Positions 50,672-61,781 of a stretch of DNA of 64,000 nt are shown piece after piece. Location of the stretch: assembly GCA_027489535.1 (NCBI GenBank), contig JAIXZO010000022.1, forward strand, positions 390,703 to 454,702, written 5' to 3'. A program made the translations under genes and the position numbers. A model generated the notes under the pieces. The model saw only the letters and a list, made by a program, of their open reading frames with translations, was not told the DNA's origin and did not search any database. Positions within the stretch are counted from its first letter, which is position 1; each line of letters opens with the position of its first letter. This stretch comes from Hyphomicrobiales bacterium. Lineage in GTDB: Bacteria > Pseudomonadota > Alphaproteobacteria > Rhizobiales > Beijerinckiaceae.

Positions 50672-51820
50672 ATGCGCATCGCCGTCATCACCGAGAGCGA
50701 TCCGAACGAAACCCGCGTCGCCGCGACGCCCGAGACGGTCAAGAAGCTCGCCGCCTTGGGCGCGACCTTCTGCATCGAAGCGGGGGCGGGATTGCGTTCG
50801 GGCATTACCGACGACGACTACACCGCCGCCGGCGCCACGATCGCCAAGACCGCCAAGGCCGCCCTCAAGGACGCCGAAGTGGTCCTGAAGGTGCGTCGTC
50901 CCAACGCCGCCGAAATCGCCGCGACCCCCAAGGGCGCGCTGGTTCTCGCGGTCATGGACCCCTACGGCAACGACGAAGCGCTGAAGGCCATGGCCGATGC
51001 GGGTCTTGCGACCTTCGCGATGGAGTTGATGCCCCGCATCACCCGCGCTCAGGTGATGGACGTACTGTCCTCGCAGGCCAACCTCGCGGGCTACCGCGCC
51101 GTCATCGACGCTGCGGAAGAATACGGCCGCGCGCTGCCGATGATGATGACCGCGGCGGGCACCGTGCCGGCCGCCCGCATCTTCATCATGGGCGTCGGCG
51201 TCGCCGGTCTGCAGGCCATCGCCACCGCCCGCCGTCTCGGCGCCGTGGTGACGGCAACGGACGTGCGCCCCGCCACCAAGGAACAGGTCGAATCCCTCGG
51301 CGCCAAATTCGTCGCCGTGGAAGACGACGAGTTCAAGCAGGCCGAGACGTCCGGCGGCTACGCCAAGGAGATGTCGAAGGAGTATCAGGCCAAGCAGGCC
51401 GCGCTCGTCGCCTCCCACATCGCCAAGCAGGACATCGTCATCACGACGGCGCTGATCCCCGGCCGCCCCGCTCCGAAGCTGCTCTCGGCCGAGATGGTCG
51501 CGTCCATGCGTCAGGGCTCGGTCATCGTCGACCTCGCGGTGGAACGCGGCGGCAACGTCGTCGGCGCGGAACCCGGCAAGGTCGTCACGACGGCGAACGG
51601 CGTGAAGATCGTCGGCCACCTCAACGTGCCCGGCCGCTTGGCCGCCACGTCGTCGAGCCTCTATGCGAAGAACCTCTTCTCCTTCCTCGAGACCATGATC
51701 GACAAGAACGCCAAGGCGCTTGCCGTGAAGTGGGACGACGAACTCGTGAAGGCGACGAACCTCACCCGCGACGGTGCGGTCGTGCACCCGAACTTCCAGC
51801 CCGCGACCGCGACGGTCTGA
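50672..51820 (+). CDS. pntAA: Proton-translocating NAD(P) transhydrogenase subunit alpha 1 (NAD-binding domain)
   Basis: Soluble dI domain that exchanges hydride with the NADP domain, coupling to proton flow and making NADPH. 382 residues. N-terminal [25 protein letters not shown]. The NAD Rossmann motif is [24 protein letters not shown] and the mobile-loop region is [16 protein letters not shown]. Start at 50672 with CGGAG. First of a three-gene pnt operon of the split type found in alphaproteobacteria. Confidence 0.96.
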   Translation: MRIAVITESDPNETRVAATPETVKKLAALGATFCIEAGAGLRSGITDDDYTAAGATIAKTAKAALKDAEVVLKVRRPNAAEIAATPKGALVLAVMDPYGNDEALKAMADAGLATFAMELMPRITRAQVMDVLSSQANLAGYRAVIDAAEEYGRALPMMMTAAGTVPAARIFIMGVGVAGLQAIATARRLGAVVTATDVRPATKEQVESLGAKFVAVEDDEFKQAETSGGYAKEMSKEYQAKQAALVASHIAKQDIVITTALIPGRPAPKLLSAEMVASMRQGSVIVDLAVERGGNVVGAEPGKVVTTANGVKIVGHLNVPGRLAATSSSLYAKNLFSFLETMIDKNAKALAVKWDDELVKATNLTRDGAVVHPNFQPATATV

Positions 51821-51831
51821 CGGAGGCGATG

Positions 51832-52275
51832 ATGGCGAACGAGACCCCCCAACAGATCCTCGACAAGGCTCAGGCCGCCGCACGCCTCGCGCGTGAAGCC
51901 GCCGACGCCGCGCAGGCCTATGCCGATCAGGCTGCCGGAGCCATCGGCGCGGCGGCCAGCGCCGCCACCGGCGGTGCGGTCGATCCCTTCGTCTTCCAGC
52001 TCGCGATCTTCGTGCTCGCGGTCTTCGTCGGCTACTACGTGGTCTGGTCGGTGACGCCGGCTCTCCACACGCCGCTGATGTCGGTGACCAATGCGATCTC
52101 TTCGGTGATCGTGGTCGGCGCGCTGCTCTCGGTCGGCGTCAACACGACGGTCGGCGAAGGCGCCGTCTGGGCTCGCGGCTTCGGCTTCGTGGCTCTCATC
52201 CTTGCGAGCGTGAACATCTTCGGGGGCTTCCTCGTCACGCAGCGCATGCTCGCGATGTACAAGAAGAAGGGCTGA
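51832..52275 (+). CDS. pntAB: NAD(P) transhydrogenase subunit alpha 2 (membrane part)
   Basis: Small membrane subunit of the three-part transhydrogenase. 147 residues: an Ala-rich coiled-coil start ([24 protein letters not shown]), then three transmembrane helices ([55 protein letters not shown]). The ATG at 51832 is five bases from GGAGG; an ATG one codon earlier is too close to it. pntB starts five bases after the stop. Confidence 0.94.
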   Translation: MANETPQQILDKAQAAARLAREAADAAQAYADQAAGAIGAAASAATGGAVDPFVFQLAIFVLAVFVGYYVVWSVTPALHTPLMSVTNAISSVIVVGALLSVGVNTTVGEGAVWARGFGFVALILASVNIFGGFLVTQRMLAMYKKKG

Positions 52276-52280
52276 TCCAG

Positions 52281-53684
52281 ATGTCCGCGAATGTCGCAGC
52301 TCTTCTCTATCTCGTCTCCGGCGGCCTGTTCATCATGGCGCTGCGGGGGCTCTCCTCCCCCGCCACCAGCCGACAGGGCAACCTCTACGGCATGATCGGC
52401 ATGGCCATCGCCATGGTGACCACGCTTCTGATGGCGGTCCCGGCGGGCCTCGGCGCTTGGGCGCTCCTGGCGGTCGGTCTCGCCCTCGGCGGCGGCGCGG
52501 GCGCGGTCGTCGCCAAGCGCATCCCGATGACGGCGATGCCGCAGCTCGTCGCCTTCTTCCACTCTCTCGTCGGCCTCGCCGCCGTGATGGTGGCGGCCGG
52601 CGCGCTCTACGCTCCGCAGCCCTTCGGCATCGGTTCGCCCGGCGCCATCAAGGCGGCGAGCCTCGTGGAAATGGCCATCGGCGCGGCGGTCGGCGCGATC
52701 ACCTTCACGGGTTCGATCATCGCCTTCCTGAAGCTCGACGGACGCATGAGCGGCAAGCCGATCATGCTGCCGCAGCGGCACGCCATCAATCTCGGCCTCG
52801 CGATCCTGCTGGTCGTGCTGATCGCCGTCTTCGTGAAGACCGAAAGCCACGCGGCCTTCTGGGCGCTCACCGTCGTCGCCTTCGTGCTCGGCGTGCTGAT
52901 CATCGTCCCCATCGGCGGCGCGGACATGCCGGTCGTCGTTTCGATGCTCAACTCCTATTCGGGTTGGGCGGCGGCCGGCATCGGCTTCACCGTGTCGAAC
53001 ATGGCGCTGATCATCACCGGCGCGCTCGTCGGCTCCTCTGGCGCGATCCTGTCCTACATCATGTGCAAGGGCATGAACCGCTCGTTCATCTCCGTCATCC
53101 TCGGCGGCTTCGGCGGTGAAACCGCTTCGGCCGGCAAGGGCGAGGTCGAGCAGCGCCCGGTCAAGCAGGGCTCGGCCGACGACGCCGCCTTCATGATGAA
53201 GAACGCCTCTAAGGTCATCATCGTGCCGGGTTACGGCATGGCGGTGGCGCAGGCGCAGCATGCGATCCGCGAGATGGCCGACAACCTCAAGAAGGAGGGC
53301 GTGGAAGTGAAATACGCCATCCATCCGGTTGCGGGCCGCATGCCGGGCCACATGAACGTGCTGCTGGCGGAAGCCAACGTGCCCTATGACGAAGTGTTCG
53401 AACTCGAGGACATCAACAGCGAGTTCTCGCAGGCCGACGTGGCCTTCGTCATCGGCGCGAACGACGTGACCAACCCCGCCGCCAAGACGGACCCCACCTC
53501 CCCGATCTTCGGCATGCCCATCCTCGACGTCGAGCGCGCCAAGACCGTGCTCTTCATCAAGCGCGGCATGGGCTCCGGCTATGCCGGCGTCGAGAACGAG
53601 CTGTTCTTCAAGGACAACACGCTCATGCTCTTCGCCGACGCCAAGAAGATGGTCGAAGACATCAATAAGGCGATGGCGCACTGA
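52281..53684 (+). CDS. pntB: NAD(P) transhydrogenase subunit beta
   Basis: Membrane plus NADP-binding subunit completing the transhydrogenase. 467 residues: eight or nine transmembrane helices in about residues 5-260 (first LLYLVSGGLFIMALRGLSS). The C-terminal dIII NADP domain has VIIVPGYGMAVAQAQHAIREMADNL, YAIHPVAGRMPGHMNVLLAEA and FVIGANDVTNPAAK. A strong terminator follows 27 bases past the stop. Confidence 0.97.
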   Translation: MSANVAALLYLVSGGLFIMALRGLSSPATSRQGNLYGMIGMAIAMVTTLLMAVPAGLGAWALLAVGLALGGGAGAVVAKRIPMTAMPQLVAFFHSLVGLAAVMVAAGALYAPQPFGIGSPGAIKAASLVEMAIGAAVGAITFTGSIIAFLKLDGRMSGKPIMLPQRHAINLGLAILLVVLIAVFVKTESHAAFWALTVVAFVLGVLIIVPIGGADMPVVVSMLNSYSGWAAAGIGFTVSNMALIITGALVGSSGAILSYIMCKGMNRSFISVILGGFGGETASAGKGEVEQRPVKQGSADDAAFMMKNASKVIIVPGYGMAVAQAQHAIREMADNLKKEGVEVKYAIHPVAGRMPGHMNVLLAEANVPYDEVFELEDINSEFSQADVAFVIGANDVTNPAAKTDPTSPIFGMPILDVERAKTVLFIKRGMGSGYAGVENELFFKDNTLMLFADAKKMVEDINKAMAH

Positions 53685-53710
53685 TCTCCGCGCCGTCGGT
53701 TCGACGAACG

Positions 53711-53745
53711 AAAAAGGCGGGATGCTCGGCATCCCGCCTTTTTTC
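53711..53745 (+). terminator. Bidirectional rho-independent terminator between pntB and TPR gene
   Basis: A long stem AAAAAGGCGGGATGC/GCATCCCGCCTTTTT with a short loop has T runs on both strands, so it should stop pntB on the plus strand and the convergent TPR lipoprotein gene on the minus strand. Confidence 0.9.
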
Positions 53746-53803
53746 ATGTCTGCAAAACTGAAGCCGCGGACCGCCGTCGGGCGGGGCCCGCCGTGAGGAC
53801 GTC

Positions 53804-54697
53804 TTACCGAACGCGGGCGACGCCGGCCTTTGCGGCCGCGTTGTCGGGCTCCACGGCCAAGGCACGCTGGAAGCTTTCCACCGCCTTGGCCCGCTCGCCC
53901 TTGCGCTCATAGGCGATGCCAAGGCCGACCCATGCATCCGCATTGCGGTTGTCGACGTTTAGGGCCGCGTTGTAGTCCTCGATCGCGAGATCGATCTTGC
54001 CGGTCACGATCAGGCTCTGCCCGCGCGCCTGATACGGCGCGGCGACGAAGGGATTGCGGTCGATCGCGGCGTCGAAGTCGTTGATCGCCTTCTGGTGATT
54101 GCCCTGCCGCTGATGAATCAAGCCGCGCGCATGGACGATCTGCGCCGATTCGGGACGCAGCCGGACGGCATAATCGAGATCCGCCAGCGCGAGATCGAAA
54201 TTGTTCTGCGCGCGATAGAGGTTCGCACGGCCGAGATAGGCCGGATCGTAATTCGGATTGGCTTGGATCGCGGCGGTGAAGTCCTGCAGCGCGAGATCGT
54301 TGCGGCCCTGCTGGCGATGGGCGAGCGCGCGGTTCGTATAAGCCTCCGCAAAGCCCGGATTGATGACGACCGCTCTGCTGAAATCGGCCATCGCCTCGCG
54401 ATACTGGCCGATGCGGGCATAGGCCGCGCCGCGCACATTGTAGGCGACCGCGTCCTGCGGGCTGCGCTGGATGACTTCCGTCAGCGCCGCGATGTTGGTG
54501 GCCTGCACGCCTTGCAGATCGGCCTGCACCTCCGCGACGCCGCCTTCCTGCATGGTGCGACCGCCCAAGGAGCCGCAAGCCGCAAGGCTCAGCGCGACGC
54601 CGGCGGAAAGCGCCAGGCGCAGCGTGCGCGAACCCGCCGAGGCGGTCGGACCGGTCGAGAAGAGGCGCGTGAGCGCGGCGGGTACGACGACGGTCAT
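53804..54697 (-). CDS. TPR-repeat lipoprotein, 297 aa
   Basis: Predicted outer-membrane or periplasmic TPR scaffold; partner unknown. The N-terminus has a 30-residue leader and the lipobox LSLAACGS, giving a lipidated Cys near residue 41. At least six TPR units follow, e.g. AVAYNVRGAAYARIGQYREAMADFSRAVVINP and AEAYTNRALAHRQQGRNDLALQDFTAAIQANP. It resembles NlpI-type and Caulobacter tetratricopeptide lipoproteins. Located downstream of rpsU on the same strand. Confidence 0.88.
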   Translation of the reverse strand: MTVVVPAALTRLFSTGPTASAGSRTLRLALSAGVALSLAACGSLGGRTMQEGGVAEVQADLQGVQATNIAALTEVIQRSPQDAVAYNVRGAAYARIGQYREAMADFSRAVVINPGFAEAYTNRALAHRQQGRNDLALQDFTAAIQANPNYDPAYLGRANLYRAQNNFDLALADLDYAVRLRPESAQIVHARGLIHQRQGNHQKAINDFDAAIDRNPFVAAPYQARGQSLIVTGKIDLAIEDYNAALNVDNRNADAWVGLGIAYERKGERAKAVESFQRALAVEPDNAAAKAGVARVR

Positions 54698-54824
54698 GAG
54701 CGGGCCTCGCGGGCTGGTCCGGCGTTCCCGCCGGTCGGGAAAACGACGACGGCGCCCGTCGGCATAAGCCGGGGCGCCGAAAATCGGAACGGGCGACCGT
54801 GTGACCGGTCCAACCGAAAGGGGA

Positions 54825-55055
54825 TCAGCGAGCCTTCGGCTTCGGCGCGGGCAGCAGGCCTTCGCGCTGCATCTTCTTGCGCGCGAGCTTGCGGGCGCGG
54901 CGAACGGCCTCGGCCTGTTCGCGAGCGCGCTTCTCGGACGGCTTCTCGTAATGGCCGCGGAGCTTCATCTCGCGGAAGATGCCTTCACGCTGCATCTTCT
55001 TCTTCAGGGCCTTGAGGGCCTGATCGACGTTGTTGTCACGAACGAGAACCTGCAC
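54825..55055 (-). CDS. rpsU: 30S ribosomal protein S21
   Basis: Small-subunit ribosomal protein near the anti-Shine-Dalgarno region. 76 residues from [62 protein letters not shown]. The GTG start at 55055 is forced by the conserved N-terminus; GGGAA lies upstream. A GC-rich hairpin lies about 40-70 bases downstream but has only a weak T tail. Alphaproteobacteria may have two S21 genes. Confidence 0.95.
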   Translation of the reverse strand: MQVLVRDNNVDQALKALKKKMQREGIFREMKLRGHYEKPSEKRAREQAEAVRRARKLARKKMQREGLLPAPKPKAR

Positions 55056-55178
55056 GCGTTTTTCCCGTGTCTCTGATGTCTGCAAAAGGTGAATGCGCGG
55101 CGCATCTCTACGTCGCGATGTTGGGCGTTGACCTACCAGATGGATCGGCGTGTGTCCACCCGAACCCGGCAAAACGCC

Positions 55179-56252
55179 TCAGTCTTTATCCACATGCGTC
55201 ACGTGGCCCATCTTCCGGCCCCGACGCGGCTCGCCCTTCCCGTAGAGGTGCAGGTGCGCGCGCGGGTCGGCGGCGATCTCCGGCCACGCGTCGGCATCGC
55301 GGCCCACGAGGTTCAGCATCCTGATTCGGCCCAGCCGCTCCGGCGAACCCAACGGCCAACCCGCCACCGCACGGATATGCTGCGCGAATTGCGACGTGCG
55401 CGCGCCCTCGATCGTCCAATGGCCGGAATTATGGACGCGCGGGGCGATCTCGTTGATGAGCACCCGCTCGCCCGCGCCGTCCTCGACGATGAACATCTCC
55501 ACCGCGAGCACGCCCACATAGCCGAGCGCGACGGCGATCTTCTCCGCCGCGGCCAAGGCCGCCGTCGCCGTCTCCGGCCTTACGGCCGCGGGGACGATGG
55601 TTTCGGCGAGGATGTGGTCTCGGTGCATGTTTTCGCACAGGTCGAATTCCGCGACCGTGCCGTCGAGCGAGCGCGCCGCGACGACGGACACTTCGCGCAC
55701 GAACGGCACGAAGGCTTCCAAGATCGAAGGATGCTTGCCGACCGCGGCCCAAGCGTCGGCCGGGTCCGTGCCCTCGCGGATCATCGCCTGACCTTTGCCG
55801 TCATAGCCGAAACGACGCGTCTTCAGCACTGCGGGTCGGCCGAGGCGGGCGACGGCGCTTTCGAGTTCGGCGAGCGAGTCGACCTTCTCGAAACCGGGAA
55901 CTTCGAGGCCGAGATCGCGAAGAAAGCTCTTCTCGACGAAGCGGTCCTGCGTCCGCGCCAGCGCGGCCGGATCGGGGCGCACGGGCACGCGAGCCGAAAG
56001 AAAGGCGGCGGTTTCCGCCGGCACGTTTTCGAATTCATAGGTCACGACGCCGACCGACGCGGCGAAGCGGCCGAGCGCCGCCTCGTCGTCATAGGCCGCG
56101 ACGGTCCGCTCCGCGCAGACGTCGAAGGCGGGGCCGTCGGCTTCGGGTGCATAGACGTGGCACCGCAAGCCCAAAGGGGCGGCCGCCAAGCACAACATGC
56201 GCGCGAGCTGTCCGCCTCCGAGAATGCCAATCGTGTCGCCGGGGCGCAGCAT
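55179..56252 (-). CDS. purK: N5-carboxyaminoimidazole ribonucleotide synthase
   Basis: ATP-grasp enzyme that makes N5-CAIR from AIR, ATP and bicarbonate. 357 residues beginning [20 protein letters not shown]. Landmarks include VVTYEFENVPAETAAFL, KTRRFGYDGKGQAMI and INEIAPRVHNSGHWTIEG. The start overlaps the purE stop by one base (TGATG), the standard purEK coupling. Confidence 0.96.
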   Translation of the reverse strand: MLRPGDTIGILGGGQLARMLCLAAAPLGLRCHVYAPEADGPAFDVCAERTVAAYDDEAALGRFAASVGVVTYEFENVPAETAAFLSARVPVRPDPAALARTQDRFVEKSFLRDLGLEVPGFEKVDSLAELESAVARLGRPAVLKTRRFGYDGKGQAMIREGTDPADAWAAVGKHPSILEAFVPFVREVSVVAARSLDGTVAEFDLCENMHRDHILAETIVPAAVRPETATAALAAAEKIAVALGYVGVLAVEMFIVEDGAGERVLINEIAPRVHNSGHWTIEGARTSQFAQHIRAVAGWPLGSPERLGRIRMLNLVGRDADAWPEIAADPRAHLHLYGKGEPRRGRKMGHVTHVDKD

Positions 56253-56746
56253 CAAGCGTCGCTCGGCCGCTCGGCCACGGACGCCGTCTGGTTTTCCCGC
56301 CACGCCTCGAGCCGCGCGGCGAGCGCCTCGTCGTTGAGAGCCAGCACGGCGGCGGCGAGGAGCGCGGCGTTGATCGCGCCGGGCTTGCCGATGGCGAGCG
56401 TCCCCACGGGGATGCCGCCGGGCATCTGCACGATGGAGAGCAGGCTGTCCTGTCCCGAAAGTGCCTTCGACTCCACGGGAACGCCGAACACCGGAAGGCT
56501 CGTCATGGCCGCGGTCATGCCCGGCAGATGCGCCGCGCCCCCGGCCCCGGCGATGACGACCTTGAAGCCGTTCGCCTTTGCCGACTTCGCGAACGCATAA
56601 AGCCGGTCGGGCGTGCGGTGCGCGGAGACGATCAGGGCTTCGTGCGGCACGCCCAACGCGGCGAGCGTTTCCGCCGCGTGGCGCATCGTGGCCCAGTCGG
56701 ACTGGCTGCCCATGATGATCGCCACGGGGGTGTGAGTGCCGGTCAT
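56252..56746 (-). CDS. purE: N5-carboxyaminoimidazole ribonucleotide mutase
   Basis: Rearranges N5-CAIR to CAIR. 164 residues with the family's [12 protein letters not shown] loop, [30 protein letters not shown] and PVFGVPVES. Starts [18 protein letters not shown] strong promoter lies 32 bases upstream and purK is coupled downstream. Confidence 0.97.
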   Translation of the reverse strand: MTGTHTPVAIIMGSQSDWATMRHAAETLAALGVPHEALIVSAHRTPDRLYAFAKSAKANGFKVVIAGAGGAAHLPGMTAAMTSLPVFGVPVESKALSGQDSLLSIVQMPGGIPVGTLAIGKPGAINAALLAAAVLALNDEALAARLEAWRENQTASVAERPSDA

Positions 56747-56777
56747 GCGCGTCCCCGCCCCGAGAAAAAGAGCGCGG

Positions 56778-56805
56778 AGTATAAGAAAAGGCAGCGCTCC
56801 CGCAA
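56778..56805 (-). promoter_or_regulatory. purEK promoter (sigma-70 type)
   Basis: Minus strand TTGCGG (56800-56805), 16-base spacer, TATACT (56778-56783). It predicts a 5' UTR of about 25 bases before purE. Confidence 0.7.
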
Positions 56806-56822
56806 GGCGCAGCCTTCCGAAT

Positions 56823-57041
56823 TCAAGCGATGATGTCGGGCGTCAGCTGATCTTCCAAAGCGCCGATCCGATCCTTGAGCAAAAGCTTGCGGCGTTTGAG
56901 CCGCTGAATCTGCAGTTGATCGGTGGGGCCCACGGTCTCGAGCGCCGCGATGGCGTCGTTGAGGTCGCGATGCTCTTCGCGCAGCCGCGCGAGCTCGGCC
57001 GCAAGTTCGGCCTTGTCCGTCGTCGAAAGGGTATCGGGCAT
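56823..57041 (-). CDS. DUF465 (YdcH-like) small protein, 72 aa
   Basis: Small helical protein of the DUF465/YdcH family, function unknown. Sequence [28 protein letters not shown] then [23 protein letters not shown] shows the conserved [13 protein letters not shown] motif. Start at 57041 ([13 protein letters not shown]). Divergent from a second DUF465 gene 210 bases away. Confidence 0.85.
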   Translation of the reverse strand: MPDTLSTTDKAELAAELARLREEHRDLNDAIAALETVGPTDQLQIQRLKRRKLLLKDRIGALEDQLTPDIIA

Positions 57042-57251
57042 GGGCACGCGAAAATCGGAGGGCGACGAAGGATTATGCTGCGGGATGCCGCATCGCCGCA
57101 AGGCTCGGTCGCCGCGGCGGGGAACGGCGTCCTTCCTCCCGGCCTTCATGGCCCGTTGACCACCTCGGCCGGGCACTCCCGATTGGGGCTCGACAGCCGT
57201 CACCGACGTGTCACACTCCGCAGGTCAACACCCCAATTGGGAGGAACCGGC

Positions 57252-57440
57252 ATGTCGATGCAAGCCCATCTCGTCGAACTGGAAAAGCGTCACAAGGCGC
57301 TTGAACGGCAAATCGAGACGGAGGCGACCCATCCCGGAGGGGACGATCTGCGCCTGACGGAGCTGAAGCGAAAAAAGCTGATGCTGAAGGAAGAAATCGA
57401 ACGTCTGCGTGCATCGTCGGCTGCACCCACCCTTCATTGA
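57252..57440 (+). CDS. DUF465 (YdcH-like) small protein, 62 aa
   Basis: Second member of the DUF465 family in the same gap. MSMQAHLVELEKRHKALERQIETEATHPGGDDLRLTELKRKKLMLKEEIERLR, with the conserved LKRKKLMLKEEI motif. GGGAGGA ribosome site. A strong terminator follows at 57483. Divergent pair with the 72-residue relative suggests duplication. Confidence 0.87.
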   Translation: MSMQAHLVELEKRHKALERQIETEATHPGGDDLRLTELKRKKLMLKEEIERLRASSAAPTLH

Positions 57441-57482
57441 CGCTGACACGGCGCGCCAAACGCCCCGCGACGACGAGTTCTG

Positions 57483-57515
57483 AAAACGGAGCGCCCTCGC
57501 GCTCCGTTTTTCTTT
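57483..57515 (+). terminator. Rho-independent terminator after DUF465 gene
   Basis: Perfect 12-bp stem AAAACGGAGCGC/GCGCTCCGTTTT with a four-base loop followed by TTCTTT on the plus strand. Confidence 0.9.
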
Positions 57516-57626
57516 AGGGAGGGTCAAAGTCGAAACGCGATGCGGGCACGGTCGCCCGCCCGCCATAGTCGCGCCCGCATCGATGTGGTAGGAGGTCGCG
57601 CCTCGCGCACGGCCGAGAAAGACATC

Positions 57627-58913
<1,287 letters not shown>

Positions 58914-58916
58914 TCC

Positions 58917-59561
58917 TCAGCGCGCCTGCGCGAACAGAAGCTTCACCGCGAACGCGCCCATGATTCCGGCGAAGGTGTAGTCGAACGCGCGCATCGCGCG
59001 TTTCGACGACCGCATGAAGGCGGTGAAGCGCTCGGCGGCGAGGATGATCGCCGCACCGGTCGGGATGCCGATCGCGAGAAAGAACAATCCGAGAAACAGG
59101 ATCTTGTCGGAGGCGTGCGGGTCGGCCGCGTCGACGAATTGCGGCAGGAACGTCACGAAGAACATCACCACCTTGGGATTGGTGAGGTTCACGCCGAGCC
59201 CGGTCAGCCAGGTCGAGAAGAAGCTCTGTTGCGGCACGCCCGACGGGTCGATCGAAAAGCCCGAGCCGAACCGCAGCGCCTGATAGGCCAGCCACACCAG
59301 ATAGACCGCCCCCACGATCTTCACGACTGCGAAGGCCGTGGCGGAGGCTGCCAGCAGGGCGGAGAGGCCCAGCGCCGCCAACAGCGCATGGCCGACGAGG
59401 CCCGTCGAAGCGCCCAGCATCGCCGCGAAGCCCAACCGCCGCCCGCCTCCCACCGTCCGCGCCAGAAACAACGCCATGTCCGGCCCCGGCGTGATCGCGA
59501 GCACGAAGGACGCGACCGCGAAGGTCAGGATGGTGGCGGCGTCGGGAAGAAATGCGGGCAT
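58917..59561 (-). CDS. LysE/RhtB-family amino-acid exporter
   Basis: Predicted inner-membrane exporter, likely of small amino acids. 214 residues with about six helices. Family landmarks are LAITPGPDMALFLARTVGGGRRLGFAAMLGASTG near the N-terminus, the FFSTWLTGLGVNLTNPKVVMFFVTFLPQFV block and the C-terminal GIMGAFAVKLLFAQ. The start at 59561 (MPAFLPDAATI) has GGAG upstream. It is convergent with rlmN, three bases between stops. Confidence 0.9.
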   Translation of the reverse strand: MPAFLPDAATILTFAVASFVLAITPGPDMALFLARTVGGGRRLGFAAMLGASTGLVGHALLAALGLSALLAASATAFAVVKIVGAVYLVWLAYQALRFGSGFSIDPSGVPQQSFFSTWLTGLGVNLTNPKVVMFFVTFLPQFVDAADPHASDKILFLGLFFLAIGIPTGAAIILAAERFTAFMRSSKRAMRAFDYTFAGIMGAFAVKLLFAQAR

Positions 59562-59626
59562 GGGTTCGAATCTCCGGTCGAGACAGTGCCGCGCCGAAGT
59601 CCGCGCCGCCACCCCGAAGGCGAAGC

Positions 59627-61543
59627 TTACCCGGCGATGCCCTTCGATTTCAGCGAGGCGGCGATTTCGTCCAGCACCGCCGGATCGTCGATCGTGGCCG
59701 GCATCGACCAGCTGTCGCCGTCCGCAATCTTCTTCATCGTGCCGCGAAGAATCTTGCCGGAGCGGGTCTTCGGCAAGCGATTGACCGTGATCGCAATCTT
59801 GAACGCCGCCACCGGGCCGATCTTGTCGCGTACGAGCCCGACGATTTCCTTCTCGACGTCGAGCGGCGATCGGTCCACGCCCGCCTTCAGCACCACGAAG
59901 CCGCAAGGCTGCTCGCCCTTCAGCGAATCCTTGATGCCGATCACCGCGCATTCGGCCACGTCGGGATGCGAGGACAGCACCTCTTCCATGCCGCCGGTCG
60001 AGAGGCGATGCCCCGCCACGTTGATGATGTCGTCCGTGCGGCCCATGATGAACAGGTAGCCGTCCTTGTCGACGAAGCCCGCATCCGACGTGTTGTAATA
60101 GCCGGGAAAGGCCGTCAGGTAGCTCTCGCGGAAGCGGTCGTCGGCCTCCCAAAGCGTCGGCAGGCAACCGGGCGGCAGCGGCAGCTTGATGACGATGGAG
60201 CCCATCTTGTCGGCTGCGACCTCATGCCCGCCTTCGTCGACGATGCGCACGTCGTAGCCCGGCATCGGCACGGTCGGGGAACCATGCTTCACCGGCAGCA
60301 TCCCGAGCCCCGTCGGATTGCCCGCGATGGCCCAGCCCGTCTCCGTCTGCCACCAGTGATCGATCACCGGCACCTTCAAGATGTCCTCGGCCCATTTCAC
60401 CGTATCCGGGTCGGCACGTTCGCCGGCGAGGAACAGGGCGCGGAAACCGGAAAGATCATATTTCTTCAGGTATTCGGCCTTCGGATCTTCCTTCTTGATG
60501 GCGCGCAGCGCCGTCGGCGCCGTGAACAGCGCCTTCGCGCCCGTCTCCTGAATGACCCGCCAGAACGCGCCGGGGTCGGGCGTGCCCACGGGCTTGCCCT
60601 CATAGACCACCGAGGTCGAGCCGTTGATCAGCGGTCCGTAGACGATGTAGCTGTGCCCCACGACCCAGCCGACGTCGGACGCGGTCCAGAACACCTCGCC
60701 GGGGCGGATGTCGTAGAGGCCGCGCATCGACCAGGCGAGCGCGACGCAGTAGCCGCCGTTGTCGCGCACCACGCCCTTCGGCTTGCCGGTCGTGCCCGAG
60801 GTGTAGAGCACGTAAAGCGGATCTGTCGCCTTCACGGGCACGCAAGGCGCCTTCTTGCCGGCGGCCTTGGCGGCGGCGACGGCTTGCGCCCAGTCGTGAT
60901 CGCGCCCGGCGGTCAGTTCGGCCAGGGCCTGCGGACGCTGGAACACCAGAACCGAGTCGGGCTTCACCGCCGACAAGCGGATCGCCTCGTCCAGCAGCGG
61001 CTTGTAGGCCACCACGCGCGAGGGCTCGATGCCGCAGGACGCGGCGAGGATCAGCTTCGGCTTCGCATCCTCGATGCGGGTGGCGAGTTCCTTCGCCGCA
61101 AAGCCGCCGAACACCACCGAATGCACCGCGCCGATGCGCGCGCAGGCCAGCATGGCCACCACCGCTTCGAGGATCATCGGCATATAGACGATGACGCGGT
61201 CGCCCTTCGCGACGCCGTGGTCCTGCAGCACCGCGCCGAGCGCTTCGACGTCGCTCTGCAGTTCCTTGTAGGACATGCGGCGCTGCGTGCCGGTCACGGG
61301 GCTGTCGTAGATCAGCGCCGTCTGGTTGCCCCGGCTCGCCACATGCCGGTCCACCGCGTTCCAGCAGGTGTTCAATTCCCCGTCCGGAAACCAATGCCCG
61401 AACACGCCCTTCGTCGGGTCGAACGTCGTCGTCGGAGCCTTGAACCAGTCGATCGCCTTGGCGGCCTCGCCCCAAAAGGCCTGCGCGTCGTCGCGCGCGG
61501 CGGCATAGGTTTCGGCGTAGCGGCTCTTTCCCTGCATGGTCAT
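59627..61543 (-). CDS. prpE: Propionyl-CoA synthetase-type acyl-CoA synthetase
   Basis: AMP-forming acyl-CoA synthetase of the PrpE/acetyl-CoA synthetase group. 638 residues: N-terminal ACAS domain (YAETYAAARDDAQAFWGEAAKAIDWF), P-loop VLYTSGTTGKPKGVVRD, WWQTETGWAI, GYYNTSDAGFVDKDGYLFIMGRTDDIINVAGHRLSTGGMEEVL and the catalytic Lys in TRSGKILRGTMKKI. Start at 61543 with GGAGGAG. Specificity for propionate over acetate is a family-level inference. Divergent from the TauE gene. Confidence 0.9.
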   Translation of the reverse strand: MTMQGKSRYAETYAAARDDAQAFWGEAAKAIDWFKAPTTTFDPTKGVFGHWFPDGELNTCWNAVDRHVASRGNQTALIYDSPVTGTQRRMSYKELQSDVEALGAVLQDHGVAKGDRVIVYMPMILEAVVAMLACARIGAVHSVVFGGFAAKELATRIEDAKPKLILAASCGIEPSRVVAYKPLLDEAIRLSAVKPDSVLVFQRPQALAELTAGRDHDWAQAVAAAKAAGKKAPCVPVKATDPLYVLYTSGTTGKPKGVVRDNGGYCVALAWSMRGLYDIRPGEVFWTASDVGWVVGHSYIVYGPLINGSTSVVYEGKPVGTPDPGAFWRVIQETGAKALFTAPTALRAIKKEDPKAEYLKKYDLSGFRALFLAGERADPDTVKWAEDILKVPVIDHWWQTETGWAIAGNPTGLGMLPVKHGSPTVPMPGYDVRIVDEGGHEVAADKMGSIVIKLPLPPGCLPTLWEADDRFRESYLTAFPGYYNTSDAGFVDKDGYLFIMGRTDDIINVAGHRLSTGGMEEVLSSHPDVAECAVIGIKDSLKGEQPCGFVVLKAGVDRSPLDVEKEIVGLVRDKIGPVAAFKIAITVNRLPKTRSGKILRGTMKKIADGDSWSMPATIDDPAVLDEIAASLKSKGIAG

Positions 61544-61781
61544 GCGAGGCTCCTCCCCGGACTTGAGCGTCTGTTTCGGGCTTCGCCCGTTGCTTTGGGT
61601 CGTACCACCCGCAGCAGAGCGCGTCAGGAGCGACTTTGGAAGGGCGGACAAATGCGGAGCGTCGGGCAATTGCCGGCCGAGGCATGTGCGGCGCGCAGGG
61701 CGGAAAGCCTGCGGCGTCGCTTGCGGTAGGCCGCGCGCCGTGGCCTTCTCCGCGGCGGCGCGTTCACTCCGGTCCCCCGCT

